NCBI RefSeq assembly: GCF_014836415.1
Contig: NZ_JACSQY010000001.1
Span: 496,001 to 560,000, forward strand
Origin: Sporosarcina gallistercoris
GTDB taxonomy: Bacteria; Bacillota; Bacilli; Bacillales_A; Planococcaceae
Direction of reading: 5' to 3'
DNA length: 64,000 nucleotides
A model generated the notes under the pieces. The model ran no database searches. It was given only the letters and a program-made list of their open reading frames with translations, and was not told the DNA's origin. Positions 17,229-25,178 of this stretch are shown piece after piece; position 1 is the stretch's first letter; every line of letters starts with the position of its first letter. The translations under genes were made by a program, and so were the position numbers.

Positions 17229-17987
17229 TTAGGTGCGGTCGCGAAAACGACGCACAGCTTCATGATGCGCATGCGATTCCCAAAGGATTGAACAGTGTTT
17301 GCACTCGTCCATCATCCTGCTCTTCAAGTCAGATTGTTTCCACTTCCTGATGGCAACCGTTTTATAAGCCTGCAGCACTGAAGACTCAATATGTGCGAAT
17401 TTAGCAAGGAATCGATCTAGCGCGACTTGCTTATCACCGCTATATGTATCCGTGATCCAACCCCATTCAACCAGTTCTTCCGCTGTATGAACACGAGATT
17501 CCGTCAATAGCTGAATTACTTGACTATGTCCGAACTCTTTTTCATATAGCAGCGACGCACCGCCCCACCCGGTGGTGATTGCAAGAGTCCCTTGGACGAA
17601 TCCTGCTTTCGCCCCCGACTGCATCAATCGATAATCACATGCAGCAGCAATTTCACAACCGCCTCCAACCGCAGCCCCATCCATCAGCGCAATGGTCGGT
17701 GCAGGTAAAGTCGCAAGCCGGTAAAGTAACTCCGTCATACGAGAAAGCATCGGAAGTGCTTGTGCGGACGTTTCTAAGGCGTGGAATTCTCCCAGATCCC
17801 CTCCTGAACAAAATGCTCTCCCTCCTTCAGACGCGATGATTCCCCATCTTACCGAACGGTCTGACTCAATCAGGTTGATGAATTGTTCTAGACCTTCGAT
17901 CACTTCATGATTCACCGCATTCCGGACTTCAGGACGATTGATCGTAAACGTAACGACTCCGTTAACGGATGTAATGTTGAATGGCAT
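17229..17987 (-). CDS. Crotonase superfamily protein, ECHDC1-like
   Basis: A 252-residue enoyl-CoA hydratase/isomerase fold protein. The oxyanion-hole region (AFCSGGDLGEF, about 58-68) and the GGGCE segment with glutamate 112 are present. The second glutamate of true hydratases, in the usual FGxPE segment, is replaced (FVQGT, T134), and the loop to the following GWGG (140-143) is two residues shorter than in hydratases. The CDYRLM...FVQ...WGG pattern resembles what I recall of ethylmalonyl-CoA decarboxylase (ECHDC1). It lies upstream of a biotin carrier and carboxylase. Hydratase activity is therefore doubtful; decarboxylase or repair function is inference. Confidence 0.75.
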   Translation of the reverse strand: MPFNITSVNGVVTFTINRPEVRNAVNHEVIEGLEQFINLIESDRSVRWGIIASEGGRAFCSGGDLGEFHALETSAQALPMLSRMTELLYRLATLPAPTIALMDGAAVGGGCEIAAACDYRLMQSGAKAGFVQGTLAITTGWGGASLLYEKEFGHSQVIQLLTESRVHTAEELVEWGWITDTYSGDKQVALDRFLAKFAHIESSVLQAYKTVAIRKWKQSDLKSRMMDECKHCSILWESHAHHEAVRRFRDRT

Positions 17988-18013
17988 GAAAAAGCCTCCT
18001 CCATTTTTTTGTA

Positions 18014-18054
18014 TTAAAAAAGACTACCGTGAGCCATGGTCTCACGGTAGTCTT
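18014..18054 (-). terminator. Terminator of the ylbN-rpmF transcript
   Basis: Minus strand AAGACTACCGTGAG pairs with CTCACGGTAGTCTT around a 7-base loop and is followed by TTTTAATAC. The stem of about 14 bp is one of the strongest in the window; it lies 42 bases past the rpmF stop. Confidence 0.85.
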
Positions 18055-18095
18055 TAGATAGCAAATGCTATCAGGGAGTTGCGGCAGAATCTTGC

Positions 18096-18269
18096 TTATT
18101 CGCCTACAACGACTTTCCCTTTGTATTGACCGCATGACTTACAGATGCGGTGTGCCAATTTCATTTCACCACAGTTTTCACAAGTTGTCATACCAGGTAC
18201 TTGTAACTTGTAATGTGTACGGCGCATGTTCTTTTTGGTTTTAGATGTTCTTCTCTTTGGTACTGCCAT
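18096..18269 (-). CDS. rpmF: 50S ribosomal protein L32
   Basis: A 57-residue protein starting [20 protein letters not shown], the invariant L32 N-terminus, and carrying a four-cysteine zinc ribbon (CENC at 30-33, CKSC at 43-46). This is the zinc-containing form of L32. GGAGGTGCC precedes the ATG. It is co-transcribed with ylbN, 24 bases upstream, as in B. subtilis, and closed by a strong terminator. Confidence 0.97.
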   Translation of the reverse strand: MAVPKRRTSKTKKNMRRTHYKLQVPGMTTCENCGEMKLAHRICKSCGQYKGKVVVGE

Positions 18270-18293
18270 TAGAGGGCACCTCCTTAATTTCGA

Positions 18294-18827
18294 CTAGTCG
18301 TTATCGGATTCAAAAAATCTTGCTAAGCCTGCAAGTCTAGGATCCGCCTTCTTATCCTGTTCTTCTGTTATTTGTTCATTGTACTCTTCGTCAGTCGTGT
18401 ACGACCAACCCGTGCCGGAGGCTTCCGTCATGGTATCCGCATCATCACAGTAAACCTGCAATGGTACTTCCAAAAGAATGAGTTCTTCAAAGAGCGGCAT
18501 TGGATCGACTACATCCCCCGTAATCGGATGGATTTCATCGTCTAGTGCCAAGACGTCTTCGTCCCAACTGAATTGCTCGTCCGTCTCAATAGAGAACGGA
18601 AAATGGACATCTTCCCACGTGCGTGCACAGGGCAATGTCAACGAGCCTTCCAAATGGAAGTGAAACGATATCTTTTTCGAACCTACGGTACAACTACCTG
18701 TTAACTGAACAGGCGAAATCGCCCGGATTTCCGGGTTTCTTTCCCTTACAGATCCAAGATCAACCACTTCGTCAAGCGGCATTGCTCCCTGCCTGAACTT
18801 ACGCAATTGATGAATTGACCATTTCAT
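18294..18827 (-). CDS. ylbN: DUF177 protein YlbN/YceD
   Basis: A 177-residue acidic protein of the YceD/DUF177 family, recognised by the N-terminus MKWSIHQLRKFRQ, the central SCTVGSKKISFHFHLEGSLT and PCARTWEDVHFPF segments, and a C-terminus ending DPRLAGLARFFE, and by its universal place before rpmF. Start ATG 18827 with TGAGGTGAT upstream replaces a longer frame to 18899. The family is thought to act in large ribosomal subunit or 23S rRNA maturation in other organisms; in this one the role is inferred. Confidence 0.9.
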   Translation of the reverse strand: MKWSIHQLRKFRQGAMPLDEVVDLGSVRERNPEIRAISPVQLTGSCTVGSKKISFHFHLEGSLTLPCARTWEDVHFPFSIETDEQFSWDEDVLALDDEIHPITGDVVDPMPLFEELILLEVPLQVYCDDADTMTEASGTGWSYTTDEEYNEQITEEQDKKADPRLAGLARFFESDND

Positions 18828-18854
18828 GCCTATCACCTCAAGACAACACTTTTG

Positions 18855-18883
18855 ATTATATAGCGGATAAAAAAAGATGTCAA
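18855..18883 (-). promoter_or_regulatory. Consensus SigA promoter of ylbN-rpmF
   Basis: Minus strand TTGACA (18878-18883), 17-base spacer, TATAAT (18855-18860). Both hexamers match the consensus perfectly; the spacer begins with a T-tract. Fits a highly expressed ribosomal protein transcript. Confidence 0.9.
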
Positions 18884-18892
18884 GATATTTTC

Positions 18893-18922
18893 TTGTCACT
18901 TGAACGCTTAGTTCATTATACT
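18893..18922 (+). promoter_or_regulatory. SigA promoter of ylbM
   Basis: TTGTCA (18893-18898), 18-base spacer, TATACT (18917-18922), 36 bases before the ylbM start. It diverges from the ylbN promoter with the -35 boxes 9 bases apart. Confidence 0.6.
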
Positions 18923-18958
18923 AAACGAATAGAATTATTCAACTAGGAGTGATTTTCG

Positions 18959-20173
18959 ATGAAAGCTGTCGGCATTGTCGTAGAATATAATCCTTTCCAC
19001 AATGGACACTTGTATCACGCAACTTCCGCAAAAGACCAAACCGATTCCGATCTGGTGATCGCTGTAATGAGCGGAAACTTTCTGCAGCGGGGTGAACCTG
19101 CTCTAATCGACAAATGGACACGTACAGAAATGGCACTTGAAAACGGAGTGGACCTCGTTTTCGAGTTACCGTATGAACGTGCCACTTCAAACGCACCTTC
19201 GTTCGCAGCCGGCGCCATTCAACTGTTAGATGCAGCCGGCTGTTCCAGTTTTTGCTTTGGAAGTGAGAACGGGACAATCGCTCCATTTACCGAAACACTC
19301 AGCCGGATCACTTCAGTTCGATCTGAGTACGATAATCTTATCCGTGAATCCGTTCAACAAGGGATGAGTTATCCAAAAGCATTGAACCGGGCATACTCCA
19401 CACTCATTCGGACAACCAAAGCCGAACATGAAACTGTAGATTTATCGTTACCGAACAACATTCTCGGTTTCCACTACATGGAAGCGGCGAAGGAAATCGG
19501 AACTTCCATGGAGCCTGCAACGCTCCCCCGCCTCGGTGCGGGATACCATGATGACGTTGTACATGATACTCCGATTGCAAGCGCTACAGGTATTCGCAAA
19601 GAATTTTTTGAACGCCGGAGCACTGAACATATTCAACAATTCGTACCTGATTCAGTCTATAGATCTCTGAACGAATGGCTTACGAAGCGGAAATCTTTTG
19701 GCAGCTGGGAGGGCTTTTATCCAATTCTCAGGCTCCAGATTCTTCGCGATGGCCCTGAACGGCTTAGCACAATCGCTGACGTTACGGAAGGAATTGAAAA
19801 CCTTCTGTATAAGGCAGCAAAACAATCAGATACGTTCCAGCAATTCATGGGGGTTGTAAAATCCAAACGTTATACATGGACACGCATTCAACGCATGCTC
19901 ACTCATATCTACACTGGATTCACTTACCGAAATCGGGCATCCATGCAGGCGCCAGACCATTTACGACTTCTAGGAATGACCTCCATCGGACAAGCATATT
20001 TGAAAGAAAGGAAAGAAGAGCTGAAACTTCCTGTAGTGAGCCGACTCGCGAATTTTGATAGTCCATCTGCAAACTTCTCATCTTCAGTATCGGATTTATA
20101 TGCTTTCGGAATCGATCCGATCCACCCAGCACTCGGACTCGACTATCGGATTCCTCCGATCCGCAAAGGCTAA
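18959..20173 (+). CDS. tmcAL: tRNA(Met) cytidine acetate ligase TmcAL (YlbM)
   Basis: A 404-residue nucleotidyltransferase-like protein: EYNPFHNGHLYH at about residues 9-20 contains the HxGH ATP site, and VIAVMSGNFLQRGEPAL follows. TmcAL uses acetate and ATP to form N4-acetylcytidine at the wobble position of elongator tRNA-Met. TAGGAGTGA precedes the ATG. It is convergent with ylbL, with only one base between the stop codons; its terminator appears to lie inside the 3' part of ylbL (20233-20265). Confidence 0.93.
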   Translation: MKAVGIVVEYNPFHNGHLYHATSAKDQTDSDLVIAVMSGNFLQRGEPALIDKWTRTEMALENGVDLVFELPYERATSNAPSFAAGAIQLLDAAGCSSFCFGSENGTIAPFTETLSRITSVRSEYDNLIRESVQQGMSYPKALNRAYSTLIRTTKAEHETVDLSLPNNILGFHYMEAAKEIGTSMEPATLPRLGAGYHDDVVHDTPIASATGIRKEFFERRSTEHIQQFVPDSVYRSLNEWLTKRKSFGSWEGFYPILRLQILRDGPERLSTIADVTEGIENLLYKAAKQSDTFQQFMGVVKSKRYTWTRIQRMLTHIYTGFTYRNRASMQAPDHLRLLGMTSIGQAYLKERKEELKLPVVSRLANFDSPSANFSSSVSDLYAFGIDPIHPALGLDYRIPPIRKG

Positions 20174-20174
20174 T

Positions 20175-21224
20175 TCATTTTTTAGGTTTCAGCTTGTCTA
20201 AATAGTTCAAAGCATCATCCACCGTTTTGACGGGCACGATTTTCATTTTCGTGCCTATTTTTTTTGCGGTTTCCACAGCTTCCTCGTAGTTACTCGTTAT
20301 GCCTGGATTCGCAGCTTTCACCTCTTCAGGCAATTCATCATCCGGGGCAAAGAAAATTTCCATTCCGTCTCGATCTGCAGCCATGACTTTAAAATCGATT
20401 CCACCGATACGGCCGACTGTACCGCCTGGCATCATTTCACCGGTTCCTGCGATAGTATACCCTTTCGTAATGTCTTCAGGCGTTAGCTGGTTTATAATCT
20501 CCAGCGTAAACATCAAACCTGCAGAGGGACCTCCAATTTCAGAAGTATTGAAATTGACTTTCGGAATCGTCTTCAATGAGCGGTCTTCCAAAAACTGAAT
20601 CCCGAGTCCCACTTTCCCTTGTGCATCAGGAATTTCTTTTAACGTAATATCCGTTGTGAATTTTTTCTTATCCCGCTCAGCTTCGACTTGAATCGTATCA
20701 CCTTTACGCTGATCCGTAATATACGTCGCAAACTGATCAGGTTCAATCAGTGGTTTGCCATCAACCCCGACAACGCGATCGCCCGCTTTTAATTTCCCGT
20801 CTGAGGCACTCCCCTCAACGACATGTTGAATGTAAATTCCAGCAAAATCGATGTCCACCGGTTTTCCGGATTTTTCAAAAGCAACCGTAATTGCATTGAA
20901 TTGCGAATCACTCATTAAACGCAACTGCCGCACATTGTATTCTTCATCACTCTCTCCATGACGCCTCACTTTGTTCGCAGGAAGTAACTTCATCTTGTCT
21001 GAAACATTTGTCCATAAATAAGTTGCCGGTGTTGCTTTCCCAACAGAGATTGTCATAAGACTGAACGTTCCCTCATCATCTTCGTCACCGTCTTCCACTT
21101 TGACAAGGGGTGACAATTCATACGCTCCACCAGGTTGGGATACGTAGCTTTCTAGGGGATAGAGCATGAACACAGCTATTAAAATTGTAAGTATAGCGGT
21201 TATTCCTATTCTTTTAAATGTAAT
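20175..21224 (-). CDS. ylbL: SepM-type PDZ/Lon-fold membrane protease YlbL, apparent ATT start
   Basis: PDZ domain (about residues 127-197) followed by a Lon-type protease domain with catalytic serine 234 (GGPSAGLM) and lysine 279 (GGIDFKVMAAD). From the first usual start codon the protein would begin inside its membrane helix (21173 GTG, 332 residues). The frame continues upstream through KRIGITAILTILIAVFMLYP, a complete anchor, to an in-frame ATT at 21222-21224 that has GGAGGTG 7 bases upstream; no ATG, GTG or TTG exists between it and the upstream in-frame TAA. With ATT the length is 349, like the about 340 of B. subtilis YlbL. Related SepM enzymes process peptides outside the membrane. 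Confidence 0.8.
   Translation of the reverse strand: MTFKRIGITAILTILIAVFMLYPLESYVSQPGGAYELSPLVKVEDGDEDDEGTFSLMTISVGKATPATYLWTNVSDKMKLLPANKVRRHGESDEEYNVRQLRLMSDSQFNAITVAFEKSGKPVDIDFAGIYIQHVVEGSASDGKLKAGDRVVGVDGKPLIEPDQFATYITDQRKGDTIQVEAERDKKKFTTDITLKEIPDAQGKVGLGIQFLEDRSLKTIPKVNFNTSEIGGPSAGLMFTLEIINQLTPEDITKGYTIAGTGEMMPGGTVGRIGGIDFKVMAADRDGMEIFFAPDDELPEEVKAANPGITSNYEEAVETAKKIGTKMKIVPVKTVDDALNYLDKLKPKK
20233..20265 (+). terminator. Terminator of ylbM located antisense inside ylbL
   Basis: GGCACGA (20233-20239) pairs with TCGTGCC (20249-20255), followed by TATTTTTTTT. It is a classic intrinsic terminator on the plus strand, 60 bases beyond the ylbM stop, but the bases encode a conserved part of ylbL on the other strand. 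Confidence 0.65.
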
Positions 21225-21383
21225 TTTCCTACACCTCCATTAATAGCCTGTACCTACAAAACATATGGTTAAGTGTACCATCTGAAAAATGAGCGGCACA
21301 ATGTTTTTTGTTTGAGCTTGTCACACAATAGAGAAAGGAGCAGCAAGCGTGATAACAATGCCATCTATACTTGCAAAAAAAGC

Positions 21384-22274
21384 ATGATCAACGTCATTAT
21401 GATTTGGGCGCTCATTGCGTTATTCATATTGCAGCCTGGAATTGCCCACGATGGAGCAGAGACAGGAGTGAAATTGTTCGTACAGGCATTGCTTCCCTAT
21501 TTACTCCCTTATATCATTCTAACCCAATGGCTCTTAAAATTACCCGTGTCAAAAAATTCTTCTCCTACTTGGATGCGCTACGTGAAGGCGTATACGCTCG
21601 GATCATTCGGAGGGTTTCCCGTTGGAGCGGTAACGGTGAGTGAGATGAAACGAAACGGACAACTTTCCACTTACGAAAGCAGCCTTCTTCTAGCTGCATG
21701 TCATGCACCAGGTCCGATGTTCATCGTCGGGTATGTAGGGTTGGAACTTTTCGGGAATACAATGGCCGGCTGGAAGTTGCTCATTGCCATTCACGTCGCG
21801 AATATTCTCTTTTTCCTATTCGTTCTCCTGTTAATGGCGTCTAGACGTTCAAAGCATCCAGTGATCAGCAATGTGCCGGTAGCACCGCCTAGTTCTGCAC
21901 CTTTGTTGGACGCATTCAAAGAAAGCTCTTCCATCATCATTTTAGTCGCCACGACCGTCGTGTTTTTTTCATCACTTGGAAATGTACTGACAAGCGTCAT
22001 TCAAGCCGCTGCAACCGTTGAAATGGGGATTGTGAAAACAGCTGTCCTCTCGTTGTTTGAAATGACGTCAGGTGTCCAGTCCGCCACGCAGCATTTTTAT
22101 GGTTCCCCACTCTTTCCGTATTTAATCGCTGCCATTCTTTCCATCAATGGCTTAAGTATCCACATGCAAGTATTCGTCATTGCACGTACAGCCGAACTGT
22201 CCCTTAAACCCTACGTCATCGGTCGCATCTGGAGCGTATTGGCAGTCCCTGTGTTCCTTTATATCATTCTATGA
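21384..22274 (+). CDS. ylbJ: YlbJ-type nucleoside-recognition (gate) membrane protein, start uncertain
   Basis: A 296-residue polytopic protein (about 8 helices) with gate-domain features: LGSFGGFPVGAVTVSEM near residue 75 and ACHAPGPMFIVGYVGLE near 105. YlbJ is a sporulation membrane protein in B. subtilis (about 408 residues, so this one is shorter). The ATG at 21384 has no ribosome site. The only good one, AAAGGAG at 21334-21340, serves a GTG at 21349 whose frame stops at 21385-21387 after crossing a 7-A tract (21375-21381). One added A would join that start to ylbJ in frame. Either the tract has lost a base, or slippage is used. Confidence 0.78.
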   Translation: MINVIMIWALIALFILQPGIAHDGAETGVKLFVQALLPYLLPYIILTQWLLKLPVSKNSSPTWMRYVKAYTLGSFGGFPVGAVTVSEMKRNGQLSTYESSLLLAACHAPGPMFIVGYVGLELFGNTMAGWKLLIAIHVANILFFLFVLLLMASRRSKHPVISNVPVAPPSSAPLLDAFKESSSIIILVATTVVFFSSLGNVLTSVIQAAATVEMGIVKTAVLSLFEMTSGVQSATQHFYGSPLFPYLIAAILSINGLSIHMQVFVIARTAELSLKPYVIGRIWSVLAVPVFLYIIL

Positions 22275-22372
22275 GTGGGAATCAGGACATTCCTCCTCCC
22301 TATAAATTGAAAAGTGTTCTCAGAAAGCTTGTGCAAAACCCTCATTAGCATCCAAATAGGCACAGCACAAAA

Positions 22373-22413
22373 AACAATGGGAGGCTACCAAAACTGCCAC
22401 CCATTGTTTTTTT
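22373..22413. terminator. Bidirectional terminator between ylbJ and coaD
   Basis: AACAATGGG (22373-22381) pairs with CCCATTGTT (22400-22408), with an A-rich flank on the left and T-run on the right, so it can end both convergent transcripts. Confidence 0.75.
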
Positions 22414-22414
22414 G

Positions 22415-22903
<489 letters not shown>

Positions 22904-23452
22904 TCATTTCTTGTAAATAGTGATTGCACTGGCTCCATATACCGTTGTCCCAACCGTTTCAAACTCACCGTACGAAGTTGGAAGCGCGAGTTGCTTTTCA
23001 TGCTCACAAACGATGATCGCATGATCTGTCAACAACTCCATTTCAACAAACTGTAATGCAAGATTATAAAGTTCTTCTTTTGCATAAGGCGGGTCCAAAA
23101 ACAGCAAATCGGCTTGAATACTTTCTTTAGCAAGTTTACTGGCTGCAGATCTTGCATCGCCTCGAACTATGTGAAGTTCGTCCGTAAACTTGCATTTCTC
23201 TGCATTCTCCTTGATGACTGTACATGCTTTAGGATTCTTCTCAAAAATCCAGGCGCTGTCGGACCCGCGCGAGAGCGCTTCCAAAGTCAGCGAGCCACTC
23301 CCGCCAAATAACTCCACTGCAATGCCACCGTCGAAAAAAGGCCCTATTTTACTAAACAGCGCCTCTTTTACTTTGTCAGACGTAGGCCGTGTATCCATGC
23401 CTTTTATCGATTTTAAAGGGATTCCCCTTCTCGTGCCGGCAATGACTCTCAT
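22904..23452 (-). CDS. rsmD: 16S rRNA (guanine966-N2)-methyltransferase RsmD
   Basis: A 182-residue SAM methyltransferase: MRVIAGTRRGIPLKS is the family N-terminus, VELFGGSGSLTLEALSRG (about 46-63) is the SAM-binding loop, and LLFLDPPY (about 114-121) the catalytic DPPY motif. It methylates N2 of G966 in 16S rRNA. Equivalent to ylbH; pairs with coaD. Start ATG at 23452 agrees with the conserved N-terminus. Confidence 0.95.
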   Translation of the reverse strand: MRVIAGTRRGIPLKSIKGMDTRPTSDKVKEALFSKIGPFFDGGIAVELFGGSGSLTLEALSRGSDSAWIFEKNPKACTVIKENAEKCKFTDELHIVRGDARSAASKLAKESIQADLLFLDPPYAKEELYNLALQFVEMELLTDHAIIVCEHEKQLALPTSYGEFETVGTTVYGASAITIYKK

Positions 23453-23553
23453 TTTGTAACTCCCTTACTGTTTTCCCCTACAACCGATCTGCAAAGAATC
23501 ACGCATCATGCTATGATGGAAAAGATACTTTTCGAAAGGTGTGTGCATCACAA

Positions 23554-23949
23554 ATGCGACAACAGCGATTCATCGAACTCGGTGAAGGGTACTCGGATAT
23601 TTATGAATTGTGCGAACTCATTACAACGAACGCAAACAGACTCCAAAGAACCTTTTTATTCAACGCAACAACGAAAGAAGGAAAACCTTCCATCTCTTTA
23701 GCAGCTTCCTTCTCGCCGGCTGGTGAAGGCGGGTTTTACCCGATCTATATATGCCGTGAAGGGATACCCTTAAAAGAAGGAAACGTTTCAAAACGACAAC
23801 TCGTGTTTGAAGAAGCTGCAGCGTCTGCCGGCAGCAAGCCAGTCCATGTGGAACTTAAACATTCTTCTGAGTTTCCAGAAACAAAATTATTTTATCAATA
23901 TGTAACTGGAGTGCTGCGACTCAATCATTTGTTGCCGCCACTTGACTAA
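23554..23949 (+). CDS. Conserved hypothetical protein (small Bacillales family)
   Basis: A 131-residue soluble protein beginning MRQQRFIELGEGYSDIYELC, with PIYICREGIP in the middle and a C-terminal hydrophobic HSSEFPETKLFYQYVTGVL. I recognise it only as a conserved small Bacillales protein, sometimes wrongly called methylthioribose kinase; it has no kinase motif. Start: the ATG at 23554 fits the family; AAAGG lies rather far upstream (14 bases), and an in-frame GTG at 23539 is the alternative. It sits between rsmD and ylbG and faces ylbG, stopping 2 bases from its end. Function unknown. Confidence 0.7.
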   Translation: MRQQRFIELGEGYSDIYELCELITTNANRLQRTFLFNATTKEGKPSISLAASFSPAGEGGFYPIYICREGIPLKEGNVSKRQLVFEEAAASAGSKPVHVELKHSSEFPETKLFYQYVTGVLRLNHLLPPLD

Positions 23950-23951
23950 CT

Positions 23952-24224
23952 TCATAAACCTGTTTTGTAATCGTATTCCTTAGCTTTGTCAGGGCGTACA
24001 TTTTCGTATTCCGTGCTCACAAACGGCCGGTATGAAGGAATGGCTTTCTTGACTGACGAGAGTTTCTCGACTTTACGGATGACGTCCTCGACGTCATCTT
24101 GACCGCAATAGAGGACCACATACTTCATGCGTCGTGATATATAGTGAACGTGTCCGTATTTACGGAACGATTTCGCCTGTTTCAAATGATGGAGATAAAT
24201 GATAACTCCTTGACGATCAACCAA
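23952..24224 (-). CDS. ylbG: YlbG family protein (DUF2129)
   Basis: A 90-residue soluble protein with the family features GVIIYLHHLKQAKSFRKYGH at the N-terminus and YVVLYCGQDDVEDVI in the middle. Start is TTG (24222-24224) with GAGGGAT upstream. Conserved in Bacillales next to rsmD-coaD and ylbF; function not established. Confidence 0.85.
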   Translation of the reverse strand: MVDRQGVIIYLHHLKQAKSFRKYGHVHYISRRMKYVVLYCGQDDVEDVIRKVEKLSSVKKAIPSYRPFVSTEYENVRPDKAKEYDYKTGL

Positions 24225-24288
24225 TAGTATCCCTCTTTTCTTCCTCTAACAATACCATAGGTTTGAAAAAAGCCGCAACCAGACTTTA

Positions 24289-24317
24289 CTGACAGTTCGT
24301 CCGATTTGTCTTATAAT
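24289..24317 (+). promoter_or_regulatory. SigA promoter of the GDPD-like gene
   Basis: CTGACA (24289-24294), 17-base spacer, TATAAT (24312-24317). Five of six and six of six consensus bases; 36 bases before the start codon at 24354. Confidence 0.75.
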
Positions 24318-24353
24318 AGTTGTAACAGTTTCAAAAACAAGGAGGAATTAGAC

Positions 24354-25133
24354 ATGGGAAGAAAAACAAAGGTCGCCCTCTCGTTTGGTGCAGCAGGCGC
24401 AGCAGCCTGGGTCGCTTCTAAAGCCATTATCCGCCCAAATGCGAGACCAGGAAAAAAGGCGCTTCACTTTGAAGGACCTGTTGTGATCCAGCACCTGACC
24501 GACATACCTAATAGCGAGCAACAAGCTGATGAAGCTGCTTCCCTTGGAGTCCATGGCTTTGCTGTGGATGTAAAACTAACCGCCGATGAAGAGATCGTAA
24601 TCGTAAGCGATGAGCATGCAGAATCCTCCCTTTGCTTACTGAAAGATATGCTTGCCCTTTACCCGCACCTGCTTTTCATCATTCGGATCGCCGATTCACC
24701 TGATACCTATGAAGGGAGTTTGATGCCTTCAAAGCTTTGGAAATTGCTCGAAGAATGTGTAGCTCAACAACAAGTTGCTGTCATCAGTCAATACGACGAA
24801 CAAGTCGATCGGTTTAACTTGTATACTCAACATACGGCTGCTTCAGGAGCAGGTGTGACCGAACTGAAGCAAGCCTATGCCGCATTTACTAGCCGTTTCG
24901 GACACCTCTATCAGCCCCGTTCGGACCTGTTTGTATTAGGTGATAAGATCGGTCCATTTCAGCCGGCTAGTGAAGGGTTCGTCCAGTTTCTAAACAAACT
25001 GAACATCCGTGTATATGTTGAGAACTACGAAACGGATGACGTTATTAAACTTGCACAAGCAGGTATTTCGGGATTCATTACGGAATCTCCAAAGTCAACA
25101 ATGGCACAATTGGATACCTTACTGGAAAACTAA
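24354..25133 (+). CDS. Membrane-anchored glycerophosphodiesterase-like protein, catalytic residues lost
   Basis: A 259-residue protein with an N-terminal hydrophobic anchor (about 7-24) and a domain that follows the GDPD barrel: VVIQHLTDIPNS where active enzymes have HRG...PENT, GFAVDVKLTADEEIVIVSDEH where they have ElDVqlTkDg..VviHD, and a C-terminal VYVENYETDD...GISGFITESP like the final strand-loop of GDPD. The first histidine remains, but the arginine, the metal-binding glutamate and the second histidine are gone, so phosphodiesterase activity is unlikely. Start ATG 24354 has AAGGAGG at 8 bases. It has its own promoter and terminator. Family assignment is from motif pattern only. Confidence 0.6.
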   Translation: MGRKTKVALSFGAAGAAAWVASKAIIRPNARPGKKALHFEGPVVIQHLTDIPNSEQQADEAASLGVHGFAVDVKLTADEEIVIVSDEHAESSLCLLKDMLALYPHLLFIIRIADSPDTYEGSLMPSKLWKLLEECVAQQQVAVISQYDEQVDRFNLYTQHTAASGAGVTELKQAYAAFTSRFGHLYQPRSDLFVLGDKIGPFQPASEGFVQFLNKLNIRVYVENYETDDVIKLAQAGISGFITESPKSTMAQLDTLLEN

Positions 25134-25163
25134 AAGCGGATGGCTGAAGAGCCATCCGCTTTT
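25132..25163. terminator. Bidirectional terminator, GDPD-like gene / ylbF
   Basis: AAAAGCGGATGGCT and AGCCATCCGCTTTT form a 14-bp stem with a 4-base loop, ending both the plus-strand GDPD-like gene and the minus-strand ylbF transcript. Confidence 0.85.
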
Positions 25164-25178
25164 AGTTTTCTATTCAAG

